NCBI GenBank assembly: GCA_013042695.1
Contig: JABDPQ010000580.1
Coordinates: forward strand, 1-14,671
Origin: Desulfobacterales bacterium
GTDB lineage: Bacteria > Desulfobacterota > Desulfobulbia > Desulfobulbales > Desulfocapsaceae
Length of the DNA: 14,671 nucleotides
Direction: 5' to 3'
Shown here: positions 7,593 through 14,364 of the stretch, one piece after another
How the letters are laid out: every line of letters starts with the position of its first letter
Position numbering within the stretch: position 1 is the first letter of the stretch
The notes under the pieces: generated by a model
What the model saw: the letters and a program-made list of their open reading frames with translations, nothing else
The model's database searches: none
What the model was told of the DNA's origin: nothing
Program-made: the position numbers and the translations under genes

Positions 7593-7622
7593 ATAGATTT
7601 ATTATAAAAAAATAAAATCTAT
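7593..7622. repeat. AT-only hairpin in an A/T tract
   Basis: ATAGATTT (7593-7600) and AAATCTAT (7615-7622) are perfect inverted arms around a 14-nt A/T loop. The surrounding 7561-7622 is almost entirely A/T. It may be a weak bidirectional terminator, an easily melted element, or chance in low-complexity sequence. Confidence 0.35.
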
Positions 7623-7653
7623 GGTATCCACAAGACTGATGAAGCAGGCATTA

Positions 7654-7673
7654 CTAGGTGGATAAAAGTGGAT
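7654..7673 (+). repeat. Inverted copy of the distal half of the mraZ operator (20 bp, perfect)
   Basis: CTAGGTGGATAAAAGTGGAT on the plus strand is the exact reverse complement of 7378-7397, the part of the mraZ operator holding its first two boxes. Identity stops at both ends (7653 and 7674 mismatch), so the conserved unit is the two-box core. It points away from mraZ and lies about 256 bp from the other copy. An additional isolated ATCCAC is at 7626-7631. Confidence 0.85.
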
Positions 7674-7719
7674 AGAAAAAATAAGATATCGGTATTATTA
7701 ATAAAGATTAAAATAGGAA

Positions 7720-7821
7720 ATGAATTATGAGCGATTGAGCGGGATTATTGATGGCATTGCAATCAAGCAGGGGGTAAACAGCGGCAAGATGAAAAACAAA
7801 TTAAAAAGCTTGTTAGGATAA
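7720..7821 (+). CDS. Possible 33-residue ORF, unrecognised
   Basis: ATG 7720 to TAA 7821 encodes a 33-residue peptide starting MNYERLSGIIDGIAIKQG and ending KNKLKSLLG, an amphipathic lysine-rich composition without rare-residue clutter. AGGA precedes the ATG by only 1 nt, too close for a good ribosome site. It is the only plus-strand frame between 7341 and 13117 that no minus-strand gene covers, and it starts 47 bp past the inverted operator copy. It may be a small protein, the remnant of a lost gene, or chance. I recognise no family. Confidence 0.2.
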   Translation: MNYERLSGIIDGIAIKQGVNSGKMKNKLKSLLG

Positions 7822-7825
7822 GCTC
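7791..7825 (-). terminator. Weak terminator-like hairpin downstream of ruvB
   Basis: On the minus strand GAGCTT (7825-7820), an 8-nt loop (7819-7812) and AAGCTT (7811-7806) form a short stem with G:T ends, followed by a T-rich tract (TTT AA TTTG TTTTT, 7805-7792). It sits 75 nt past the ruvB stop, the right place to end the ruv transcript, but the stem is short and low in GC. Confidence 0.35.
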
Positions 7826-7900
7826 TCAGATAACAATCAGTGAACCTTTAGGCAAAATGAATCCCAAAATACAAATTCTGATCTTGAAAACAAAGTGCTC

Positions 7901-8962
7901 TTACTCTTCCTGGTCAAACAATGATGGCTGTATCCTGCCAGGGCCAATCATTTTTCGATCAAAATGTTCATAGGCGGTGGCCGTTGCCACCCTGCCGCGA
8001 GGGGTGCGAGCCAGAAAACCGGATTGAATCAAATATGGTTCGTAGACATCTTCAAGCGTCGTCTTTTCCTCGCAGACCACCGTTGCAAGTGTTTCAAGCC
8101 CGATCGGACCACCTTGAAATTTATCAATGATGGTAAGCATGATACGACGATCCATATCATCCATGCCAAAACGGTCAACGTTTAAAAGACGCAAGGCGGC
8201 ATCGGCCACCTCGGTGTCGACGACCTTATGATTGCCAACTTCGGCAAAATCTCGCACTCTTCTCAAAAGTCTGTTGGCAATGCGCGGGGTACCGCGGGAA
8301 CGACGTCCAAGCTCCAAGGCGCCAGAATTATTTATTTCTACACCAAGTATTCGAGCAGAGCGCTTAATGATGCTGACCAACTCTTCAGGAGAATAAAATT
8401 CCAGGCGAAGCATCACTCCAAACCGATCACGCAGTGGAGGAGTAAGCAATCCGGTTCTCGTGGTTGCCCCCACCAGCGTAAAATGGGGTAGATCCATCTT
8501 TATTGACCTTGCACCCGGCCCCTGACCTATAATCAAGTCAAGTTGAAAATCCTCCATTGCGGGATACAAAATTTCTTCAACCGCATGGTTCAAACGATGA
8601 ATCTCATCAATGAAAAGAACATCTCCCTGATGGAGGCTCGTCAGGATTGCCGCCAGGTCTCCCTGCCTTTCAATGACTGGACCTGAAGTCACTTTGATTC
8701 CTGAGCCCATCTCATTGGCAATAATATATGACATTGTTGTCTTACCAAGCCCCGGAAAGCCGTGAAAAAGCACATGATCAAGAGGCTCACCACGTTTGAG
8801 AGCGGCCCTGATGAAAATATCCAGACTTTTACAGACCTGCTCCTGGCCGATGTATTCGCTCAGTCTTTGAGGTCTTAGCGTATTATCATTGGAAGCGTCC
8901 TTAGCGATAGGTTCACTGCTCACCAGCCGTTCGTCTCCAAACAAGTCTTCTTCGTAGTTCAT
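7901..8962 (-). CDS. ruvB: Holliday junction branch migration helicase RuvB
   Basis: Hexameric AAA+ motor that, with RuvA, drives branch migration of Holliday junctions in recombinational repair. Counting from the start chosen here (353 residues): LRPQRLSEYIGQ (29-40), Walker A GFPGLGKTT (68-76), Walker B LFIDEIHR (116-123), sensor 1 GATTRTGLL (165-173), arginine-finger region PPLRDRFG (175-182), sensor 2 GTPRIANRLLRRVRD (224-238) and the C-terminal winged helix ending RTPRGRVAT (319-327). I place the start at ATG 8962-8960, which overlaps the ruvA stop as ATGA and has GAGG 8 nt upstream (8974-8971). An in-frame ATG at 8980 would add six residues but overlaps ruvA by 22 nt and has only AAGAGA directly against it. 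Confidence 0.98.
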   Translation of the reverse strand: MNYEEDLFGDERLVSSEPIAKDASNDNTLRPQRLSEYIGQEQVCKSLDIFIRAALKRGEPLDHVLFHGFPGLGKTTMSYIIANEMGSGIKVTSGPVIERQGDLAAILTSLHQGDVLFIDEIHRLNHAVEEILYPAMEDFQLDLIIGQGPGARSIKMDLPHFTLVGATTRTGLLTPPLRDRFGVMLRLEFYSPEELVSIIKRSARILGVEINNSGALELGRRSRGTPRIANRLLRRVRDFAEVGNHKVVDTEVADAALRLLNVDRFGMDDMDRRIMLTIIDKFQGGPIGLETLATVVCEEKTTLEDVYEPYLIQSGFLARTPRGRVATATAYEHFDRKMIGPGRIQPSLFDQEE

Positions 8963-9585
8963 GCCAACGTCCTCAGGCATTCTCTTAATAAATCTTCAAC
9001 TGAGAGTTCATAAAAAACATCGTCGCCAATACGTTTTTTTACTGAAGCGAGAGCCTGTCTGCAAATCGGATCGCTGTACCCTAAGTTGGATAAAGCTGAT
9101 ATAACATCATAGATTGCTGAGGAAGTGCCAGGCGTGGTGACTCCGTTACTCCCCGATTGTTCAACGGTAAAACTTGCCACCAGATGCCCCACCTTATCCT
9201 TGAGCTCAACACAAATTCGTTCAGCAGTTTTTTTACCAACCCCCTGCAGGGTCGTCAGTTGTTTGATGTCCTTTCCAACGATCGCCCTGCAGAGATCAGA
9301 GACCCTCATTCCAGATAGCACCGCTAATGCCAGCTTGGGTCCTATTCCCGAAACGGCGGTTAAACTCAGATACATCTCTTTTTCATCCTCATCGACAAAT
9401 CCATAAAGTATGATGGCATCTTCACGGACATGGGTGTGAATGAACAAAAAAGTATCTTCTCCCAAATCAGGCAGCCGTGATAGGGTATCAGTCGTTACAA
9501 AGACTTCGTAGCCAACTCCTGAAACATCTATAACCGTGCTGCTCAACCCTTTGAGCAGTACTTTCCCACCCAGTGTAGCAATCAT
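8959..9585 (-). CDS. ruvA: Holliday junction DNA-binding protein RuvA
   Basis: Tetrameric junction-binding protein that loads RuvB. It has 208 residues from MIATLGGKVL. Domain I is the OB fold with VDVSGVGYEVFVT-like sequence at 19-31 and HTHVREDAIILYGF (50-63). Domain II has two helix-hairpin-helix motifs, LTAVSGIGPKLALAVLS and LTTLQGVGKKTAERICVELK. Domain III is the C-terminal RuvB-contact helix bundle (ALSNLGYSDPICRQALASV and onward). The frame is open 28 codons further upstream, but that stretch lies inside ruvC; ATG 9585-9583 gives the canonical N-terminus and follows AAGGGGA, which overlaps the ruvC stop. The gap to ruvC is 13 nt; the stop overlaps ruvB. Confidence 0.98.
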   Translation of the reverse strand: MIATLGGKVLLKGLSSTVIDVSGVGYEVFVTTDTLSRLPDLGEDTFLFIHTHVREDAIILYGFVDEDEKEMYLSLTAVSGIGPKLALAVLSGMRVSDLCRAIVGKDIKQLTTLQGVGKKTAERICVELKDKVGHLVASFTVEQSGSNGVTTPGTSSAIYDVISALSNLGYSDPICRQALASVKKRIGDDVFYELSVEDLLRECLRTLA

Positions 9586-9598
9586 TATATCTGTCCCC

Positions 9599-10072
9599 TT
9601 AGAGGCGTAACTGGTTAGCATGGCAGATTGCCACGGCAAGTGCATCGGCAGCATCACTGCTCGGTGCACCTTTCAGTTCGAGCAGTACACGCACCATGTG
9701 CTGCACCTGAGCTTTTGCCGCTTGACCATATCCTACAACACCCTGCTTCACCAGTTTCGGACTATAATCAAATACGGCTAGACCATTTTGCATGGCAGCA
9801 ACCACGGCTGCCCCACGGGCCTGGCCAAGTTTAAGGGCAGAGCGAGGATTTGTTGAAAGGAAAACGTCTTCAACTGCGGCGACAGCAGGCTGATGAACCT
9901 GAATCACCTCGTTTATACCATTGAAAATCTGGTTAAGTCGATGGGCAAACGGCAGAGTAGGTGTCGTTTTAATCACCCCGCAGGCAACAAAGCTCAATCT
10001 TCCTCGGTCAGAAATAATCACACCATAGCCTGTTGCCCGCGAACCGGGATCGACACCAAGAATTCGTTCCAT
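9599..10072 (-). CDS. ruvC: Crossover junction endodeoxyribonuclease RuvC
   Basis: Dimeric, metal-dependent resolvase that cuts Holliday junctions symmetrically after RuvAB branch migration. The 157 residues are of normal length. All four acidic catalytic residues are present: D8 in ILGVDPGSRATGYGVI, E68 in AAVEDVF, D140 and D143 in SSDAADALAVAICH. The substrate-contact stretch TNPRSALKLGQARGAAV (74-90) is also intact. The start is ATG 10072-10070 with no strong ribosome site. It lies 41 nt downstream of yebC, the usual yebC-ruvC-ruvA-ruvB order. Confidence 0.98.
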   Translation of the reverse strand: MERILGVDPGSRATGYGVIISDRGRLSFVACGVIKTTPTLPFAHRLNQIFNGINEVIQVHQPAVAAVEDVFLSTNPRSALKLGQARGAAVVAAMQNGLAVFDYSPKLVKQGVVGYGQAAKAQVQHMVRVLLELKGAPSSDAADALAVAICHANQLRL

Positions 10073-10113
10073 ACCAATCGAATGTTATGCTGACTGAGTC
10101 CCATAAAAATGGC

Positions 10114-10863
10114 TCAGGATAGCTTCTCCATCAAGGAATCATCAATGTCGAAATTGGCATGCACCTTCTGTACATCATCATGATCCTCGAGATTTTCCAA
10201 AAGCTTCAACAGCGAAGAAGCCACCTTTTCCTCCGTTATCTCAATGGTGTTTTTTGGTATCATTGAAATGGAAGCTTCGAGAAATTCTACGCCATCTTGT
10301 TCAAGTGCATCTCGAACATCATTGAAATCTTCAACTGTTGAGAGAACCTGGAATTCCTGCTCCTCTTCAAGAACATCTTCGGCACCGGCATCAATCGCTT
10401 TGTCCATCAATTCTTCTTCCGAGACGGTGGCTTTGTCGACCAGAATCATACCTTTTTTATCGAACATCCAGGCAACACAACCGTTTTCCCCAAGATTTCC
10501 ATTACTTTTAGAAAAATAATGCCGCACATCAGCAACCGTCCGGTTACGGTTATCAGTTACACACTCAACAAGCACTGCCACTCCGCCGGGGCCGTAACCT
10601 TCGTAGAGAATTTCCTCGTACGTTTCTCCATCCAGTCCCCCAGAGCCCTTGGCAATTGCTCTGTCGATATTGTCTTTTGGCATGTTTTCTGTCTTGGCAG
10701 CGACAATAGCACTCCTCAGACGGGGATTACCAACAGGATCAGCACCACCTTGTCTGGCGGCAACGGTAATTTCTTTAATCAGTTTAGTGAAGATTTTGCC
10801 TCTTTTTGCATCATTGGCGCCTTTCTTGCGCTTGATGGTCGACCATTTGGAATGTCCTGACAT
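10114..10863 (-). CDS. yebC: YebC/TACO1-family protein (translation factor or transcriptional regulator)
   Basis: A 249-residue cytoplasmic protein of the YebC/PmpR/TACO1 family, whose members have been described as transcriptional regulators and as factors that help ribosomes through difficult stretches. The N-terminus MSGHSKWSTIKRKKGANDAK is canonical, followed by GKIFTKLIKEITVAARQGG (22-40), NPRLRSAIVAAKTENMPKDN (46-65) and YEGYGPGGVAVLVECVTDNR (87-106). The acidic domain 2 (DAGAEDVLEEEQEF) and the C-terminal ferredoxin-like domain are complete. AGGT lies about 8 nt before the ATG. In many genomes this gene precedes ruvC, as here. Confidence 0.97.
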   Translation of the reverse strand: MSGHSKWSTIKRKKGANDAKRGKIFTKLIKEITVAARQGGADPVGNPRLRSAIVAAKTENMPKDNIDRAIAKGSGGLDGETYEEILYEGYGPGGVAVLVECVTDNRNRTVADVRHYFSKSNGNLGENGCVAWMFDKKGMILVDKATVSEEELMDKAIDAGAEDVLEEEQEFQVLSTVEDFNDVRDALEQDGVEFLEASISMIPKNTIEITEEKVASSLLKLLENLEDHDDVQKVHANFDIDDSLMEKLS

Positions 10864-10932
10864 ATGAATTACCTAGAATGTTGTGTATCTCTGCAGCGGG
10901 CTTTAAAATCCCTGCCACACCTTTAAAACGGG

Positions 10933-11538
10933 TTAACGATGCACCTTTTTATATTCCATTCCGAGAATAAAAACCTCTCTACTCTCTTTTCGCGAACTTT
11001 GAGGTTTAATTACTTTAACAAAATTAAATCGCTCTTTAAGCCTGGTCACAAAATCGGGCATGTCCTCGCCCTGAAATGCCTTGCACAGATAGTGTCCTTT
11101 TTCAAACAATACTTTCTCGGCAAGAGTTAGCGCATGCTCAATCAAACGCATGGACTGCTGATGATCGGCCCAGCGGTTGCCTGTTGTCTGAGGAGCGATA
11201 TCAGAAATAACCACCTTATATCCGGGACGAAGCTTGCGAAGCAGGCTCATAAGTCCCGGTTCCGTGATGTCGTGACAAATCCAGTGAATTTGTGCACCAC
11301 CGGAACGAGTCACTTTGTCAGCCTCCTGCAGATCAACGCCAACAACAATTCCTTTTGGTCCAACGATCTCAGAGGCATAAAGAGACCAACTACCAGGATA
11401 GCAGCCAAGATCGAGTACACTGTCTCCACGGCGGAGCAAACGATACTTGCGCTGAATCTCCTCTAGTTTATAAACCGATCGAGCAGGATATTTATCCTTC
11501 TTCGCCTTCTTGAAATAATAGTCCTGTACTTTACGCAC
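10933..11538 (-). CDS. rlmE: 23S rRNA 2'-O-ribose U2552 methyltransferase (RlmE/FtsJ)
   Basis: SAM-dependent enzyme that methylates the 2'-OH of U2552 in the A-loop of 23S rRNA during 50S maturation. The 201-residue Rossmann-fold protein carries the K-D-K-E catalytic tetrad: K24 in YPARSVYKLEEI, D113 in VVISDIAPQTTG, K153 in LCKAFQGED, E188 in SSRKESREVFILG. The SAM loop reads VLDLGCYPGSWSLYA (41-55). The start is GTG 11538-11536 (MRKVQDYYFKKAKKDKYPAR), with a GGA about 7 nt ahead. The N-terminus is shorter than in E. coli but keeps all functional residues. It is 69 nt upstream of yebC and 76 nt downstream of the nucleotidyltransferase gene. Confidence 0.96.
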   Translation of the reverse strand: MRKVQDYYFKKAKKDKYPARSVYKLEEIQRKYRLLRRGDSVLDLGCYPGSWSLYASEIVGPKGIVVGVDLQEADKVTRSGGAQIHWICHDITEPGLMSLLRKLRPGYKVVISDIAPQTTGNRWADHQQSMRLIEHALTLAEKVLFEKGHYLCKAFQGEDMPDFVTRLKERFNFVKVIKPQSSRKESREVFILGMEYKKVHR

Positions 11539-11614
11539 TCTTTATTCCATTAACAGAGCATTCGCAAGACGATTGCACCGGGTGATTCATTCATCAGAAG
11601 TTCACGGCAGCTGT

Positions 11615-13117
11615 TTATTTTTCAACAGTCATATACCTGCGAACCCATGCCAAGGCATCTTCATGACTGACAATTTTCCCTTCCAGATATGCTATTTCCA
11701 CTGCTTCCAGTATTGTTTTAAACTGAGGCCCGGGTACAAGACCTAATGTATCAATCAGATCATGACCGGTCAACAGTTTCGGCCCATTGATCACAGGACG
11801 TATTACCACTTCAGACATTTCCTCGAGTTCGCAGTAGAGCGCTGCCACCATCTTCTCGATCCCCTCTGGTTTCTCAGGCCCCCTACCGGCAAGGCTGTCA
11901 GCCATGGCTAGCAGAAATAAGCCAGCCAAATCGTCCCCGGCTCTGCGACATAGTTTTAACTTTGCACGCCTGCTGATCTCCCCCTCTGCACGCAGAACAT
12001 TGCAGAGATGAAACGGGTGCATATGCATAACAATCAGATCACTAACCCACTGTTTGTCCCTGATACTCCATCTCAAGCGTGAAGCAAAATCACCAAACAT
12101 TCTGTTTCCTTTATCTTCATGAGCATGGAACGTAATGCGATTGTCGCATTCTTTGACAATCTTCTTGGTTGCAGGTTTTCCTGCATCATGAAAAAGAGCG
12201 GTCCATTTAAGCAACCTTACCTTGTCTGCATTACTGATATACGATATGAGGGCATTTGGACAAGTCGGGAAAAAGCTTCCGGGCTCTGCAATAATTCTCT
12301 CAAGACATTCCAGGGTAAACATATTGTGCTGCAGAACATCGAGGTGGTGAAACGGCGGCTGACTGACACCGGCCCCTTCGCAGAGTTCAGGGGCTATCTG
12401 CTGCAGCAATCCGGTCTCGGCCATTTTATAGACTGCCCCAGACGCACGATAGCTCATCATGATCTGGTCAAACTCATAGCGAATTCGCTCAGCGGCACTT
12501 TTGCTGAGCAGATGAGACAGTGCGGTGATCTCTGAGATCACTGACTGGTCAATGCTAAAATCTAGAAGAGCAGCAAATCTGAACGCTCGCACCATTCGCA
12601 AGGGGTCATCTGCAAAAGCTCCCGGACAGGCGCGAATCAATCTACGCTGCAAATCACCAAAGCCATCAAGCGGATCGATAAGGCAAGGGACTGAGGTTTG
12701 ATCCAGAATATCACTGACTTTGGCTGCCAGGGCATTGATGGTAAAGTCTCGTTTTTTGAGATCGTCCTCGATTGTTGCCGCACCTGTTCTAAAACCGGTG
12801 ATATCAATTGTCCGCCCGTGCATAACTAATCGGCAGGAATCATCATGACGCTCTCCAAGCCCTACAACAGTGCCTGCTCCCTGGAGGTTTTTTACTTCTT
12901 CGAGAAATCGAGCTGCACCTCGGCTGATAGTAAAGTCCAGATCATTGGGTGTCATGCCGCACAGCCAGTCACGCAGGGCGCCGCCCGAAAGATAGAGTTC
13001 CGTTTTCCATCGCACCGCTACCTCCAGCATGGTTGTAACTATCCCAGACGGGTAGTGTGACAGCGCACGTCTCATTTGTTCATACGGGTATGGGTTGCCT
13101 CTTTTCATTATGACCAT
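11615..13117 (-). CDS. Class II tRNA nucleotidyltransferase / poly(A) polymerase family protein with HD domain
   Basis: Template-independent nucleotidyltransferase of the family that builds or repairs tRNA 3'-CCA ends or adds A tails. The 500 residues contain the head-domain signature LYLSGGALRDWLCGMTPNDLD (41-61, written as motif with metal ligands D59 and D61), third carboxylate region TIDITGFR (103-110), KKRDFTINALA (121-131), DPLDGFGDLQRRLIRA (148-163) and the template-reading segment DDPLRMVRAFRFAA (170-183). An HD domain follows with LKWTALFHDAGKPATK (303-318), FHAHEDKGNRMF (330-341) and MHMHPFHL (364-371). HD domains are common in CCA-adding enzymes and absent from E. coli PcnB. CC- and A-adding split enzymes are also possible, so I give no symbol. 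ATG 13117 is used; ATG 13108 with GGA 9 nt ahead is an equally plausible start. It is probably the first gene of the minus-strand ruv transcript. Confidence 0.88.
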   Translation of the reverse strand: MVIMKRGNPYPYEQMRRALSHYPSGIVTTMLEVAVRWKTELYLSGGALRDWLCGMTPNDLDFTISRGAARFLEEVKNLQGAGTVVGLGERHDDSCRLVMHGRTIDITGFRTGAATIEDDLKKRDFTINALAAKVSDILDQTSVPCLIDPLDGFGDLQRRLIRACPGAFADDPLRMVRAFRFAALLDFSIDQSVISEITALSHLLSKSAAERIRYEFDQIMMSYRASGAVYKMAETGLLQQIAPELCEGAGVSQPPFHHLDVLQHNMFTLECLERIIAEPGSFFPTCPNALISYISNADKVRLLKWTALFHDAGKPATKKIVKECDNRITFHAHEDKGNRMFGDFASRLRWSIRDKQWVSDLIVMHMHPFHLCNVLRAEGEISRRAKLKLCRRAGDDLAGLFLLAMADSLAGRGPEKPEGIEKMVAALYCELEEMSEVVIRPVINGPKLLTGHDLIDTLGLVPGPQFKTILEAVEIAYLEGKIVSHEDALAWVRRYMTVEK

Positions 13118-13393
13118 TCCAGACTATCATTTCCGCTGTTTTTATGCATACTTCGATCAAAGTCTGATACTATCATATTCGTGATCATGATACACGACTA
13201 TACGTGACGTCATAAGTTCGAGGTGCTTGATCAGGCAAGGAACGAATGAGGAGGCCAGCGGAGCAGACAGATATTCTCGCCCATCCTGTTATATATTGGT
13301 TTGATCATTGGCATCGGCTTTTTTACTGCCGGCAAGATTATCACCTATGCTCTAGGGATGTTTTTTATCATCCCATAATGCAAGAGTACAATA
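13118..13393. other. Divergent intergenic region (276 nt)
   Basis: It separates the minus-strand nucleotidyltransferase gene from the plus-strand dus gene, so it should hold both promoters; I could not identify convincing -35/-10 pairs. The part near 13170-13200 has overlapping short dyads around CGTGATCATGATACACG. The right half contains a hydrophobic reading frame listed separately. Confidence 0.5.
13246..13378 (+). pseudogene. Possible small membrane-protein ORF or frameshifted remnant upstream of dus
   Basis: Codons 13271-13375 on the plus strand, closed by TAA 13376-13378, encode 35 residues that read like a real membrane segment: SPILLYIGLIIGIGFFTAGK followed by a second hydrophobic run ending MFFIIP. 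This frame has no ATG, GTG or usable TTG at its beginning; its upstream limit is the TGA at 13247. An ATG at 13246, with AAGGA 4 nt upstream, opens the neighbouring frame (51 codons, ending over the dus start), and one base of shift near 13270 would join it to the hydrophobic frame. It may be a decayed gene, an unusual start, or a base-call error. No family recognised. Confidence 0.25.
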
Positions 13394-14347
13394 ATGAGTA
13401 ATCCGCCCCAGAAGCCTTTTATTTATATGGCACCCCTCAGAGGGATTACCGATGCCCTGTTTCGGCGTGTCTATTGCAACCATTTTCATGGTATTGACAG
13501 CGCCATTGCACCGTTCATAAATCCGCAGCGCAAGGCTGCTTTTTCAGATAAATTGCTTTCAGACATACTACCTGACCCTAACTGCAGTCTACCGGTGATT
13601 CCGCAAATATTGAATAGCGACCCGGATGGATTTATCGTTCTTGCTGATCGACTCTATGAGTTAGGCTACGAAACAGTCAACTGGAACCTCGGATGTCCAG
13701 TACCTATGGTTGCAAAAAAAAGACGCGGCTCCGGAATGCTGCCCTTCCCGGACCAGATCGTCGAATTGATTGAACAGGTTTTACCAAGATTGAGGTGCCA
13801 ACTTTCTATAAAAATGCGCCTTGGATTTCAGAATTATCAAGAATCACTAGATCTTCTCCCCCGTCTTGATAAATTCCCGCTGGCTGAAATCATCATACAT
13901 GCTCGTCTCGGCAAACAGCTTTACAAAGGGCAGACAGCTCCCGATAGATTTGCAGAGTGTGTTGACCAAACGAAGCACAGCTTGGTCTATAATGGAGATA
14001 TTACCAAATTCGAGATATATGCGGATCTTGCCAATCGTCTGCCGGCAATTAGCTCCTGGATGATTGGTCGCGGTTTGTTAGCTAACCCCTTTCTTCCTGA
14101 AGAGATAAAAGCCAAAGAATTCTCTGGACTCAGAAGGCAGGAAAGACTTGCGGCATTTCACGATGAGTTATTCCAAGAAATGAAAAGACGCCTAAGCGGA
14201 CCAGGTCATTTGCTGGGTCGAATGAAACAGGTCTGGATCTATTTTATTGAATCCTTTCCGGAAAAGAAGAAACTCCTGAAGAACATTACTAAAGCATCAT
14301 CTGAACAAAAATATCTTGAGGCAGTCAGAACAGTTATATCCGCCTAG
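13394..14347 (+). CDS. tRNA-dihydrouridine synthase family protein (Dus, FMN-dependent)
   Basis: NADPH/FMN enzyme reducing specific uridines of tRNA to dihydrouridine. The 317 residues form the TIM barrel plus C-terminal helical domain. Seen: YMAPLRGITDALFRRVY (11-27, where most Dus have MAPMxGVTD), PQILNSDPDGF (70-80), VNWNLGCPVPMVAKKRRGSG (95-114) with catalytic Cys101, SIKMRLGF (138-145) with FMN-contact Lys140, IIHARLGKQLYKGQ (167-180), YNGDIT (199-204) and WMIGRGLLANP (222-232). Sequence style and length recall DusC-like members, but subgroup and target position cannot be fixed by eye. It is the only complete gene on the plus strand, divergent from the nucleotidyltransferase and convergent, 17 nt apart, with the next gene. 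An AGAG about 8 nt before the ATG is the likely ribosome site. Confidence 0.93.
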   Translation: MSNPPQKPFIYMAPLRGITDALFRRVYCNHFHGIDSAIAPFINPQRKAAFSDKLLSDILPDPNCSLPVIPQILNSDPDGFIVLADRLYELGYETVNWNLGCPVPMVAKKRRGSGMLPFPDQIVELIEQVLPRLRCQLSIKMRLGFQNYQESLDLLPRLDKFPLAEIIIHARLGKQLYKGQTAPDRFAECVDQTKHSLVYNGDITKFEIYADLANRLPAISSWMIGRGLLANPFLPEEIKAKEFSGLRRQERLAAFHDELFQEMKRRLSGPGHLLGRMKQVWIYFIESFPEKKKLLKNITKASSEQKYLEAVRTVISA

Positions 14348-14364
14348 GCACCACTGCCATACGA

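Larger units (their letters stand above)
7341..7900. other. 560-nt AT-rich intergenic region between ruvB and mraZ
   Basis: The longest gene-free stretch of the window, markedly AT-rich, especially 7561-7622. It contains the mraZ promoter and GTGGAT array, an inverted second copy of part of that array, three dyad elements, a weak terminator-like hairpin after ruvB and a 33-codon plus-strand frame, each listed separately. The direct repeat ACTAAATG also occurs at 7521-7528 and 7551-7558, and AACACAATA at 7450-7458 and 7483-7491 (33 bp apart). I see no RNA gene and no longer ORF. Confidence 0.8.

Noticed and set aside
7341..7900. CRISPR array or insertion-sequence scar suggested by the repeated GTGGAT units
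   Set aside because: Repeats are 6 bp at 10-bp phase, with no 25-40 bp repeat/spacer pattern, no terminal inverted repeats with target duplication and no transposase fragment.
8228..8491. 87-codon plus-strand frame inside ruvB
   Set aside because: Antisense to the conserved AAA+ core; composition typical of a shadow frame.
9586..9669. Longer ruvA reading frame with 28 extra N-terminal codons
   Set aside because: The extension lies inside ruvC, looks like an out-of-frame translation, and the internal ATG 9585 gives the canonical MIATLGG start with AAGGGGA ahead of it.
10864..10932. Hairpin between rlmE and yebC (GCAGGG/CCCGCTGC) as a terminator
   Set aside because: The stem is broken by a bulge and no U-run follows, so I do not call it a terminator.
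11539..11614. Small RNA or tRNA in the 76-nt rlmE upstream gap
   Set aside because: No cloverleaf, CCA end or strong hairpin could be drawn on either strand.
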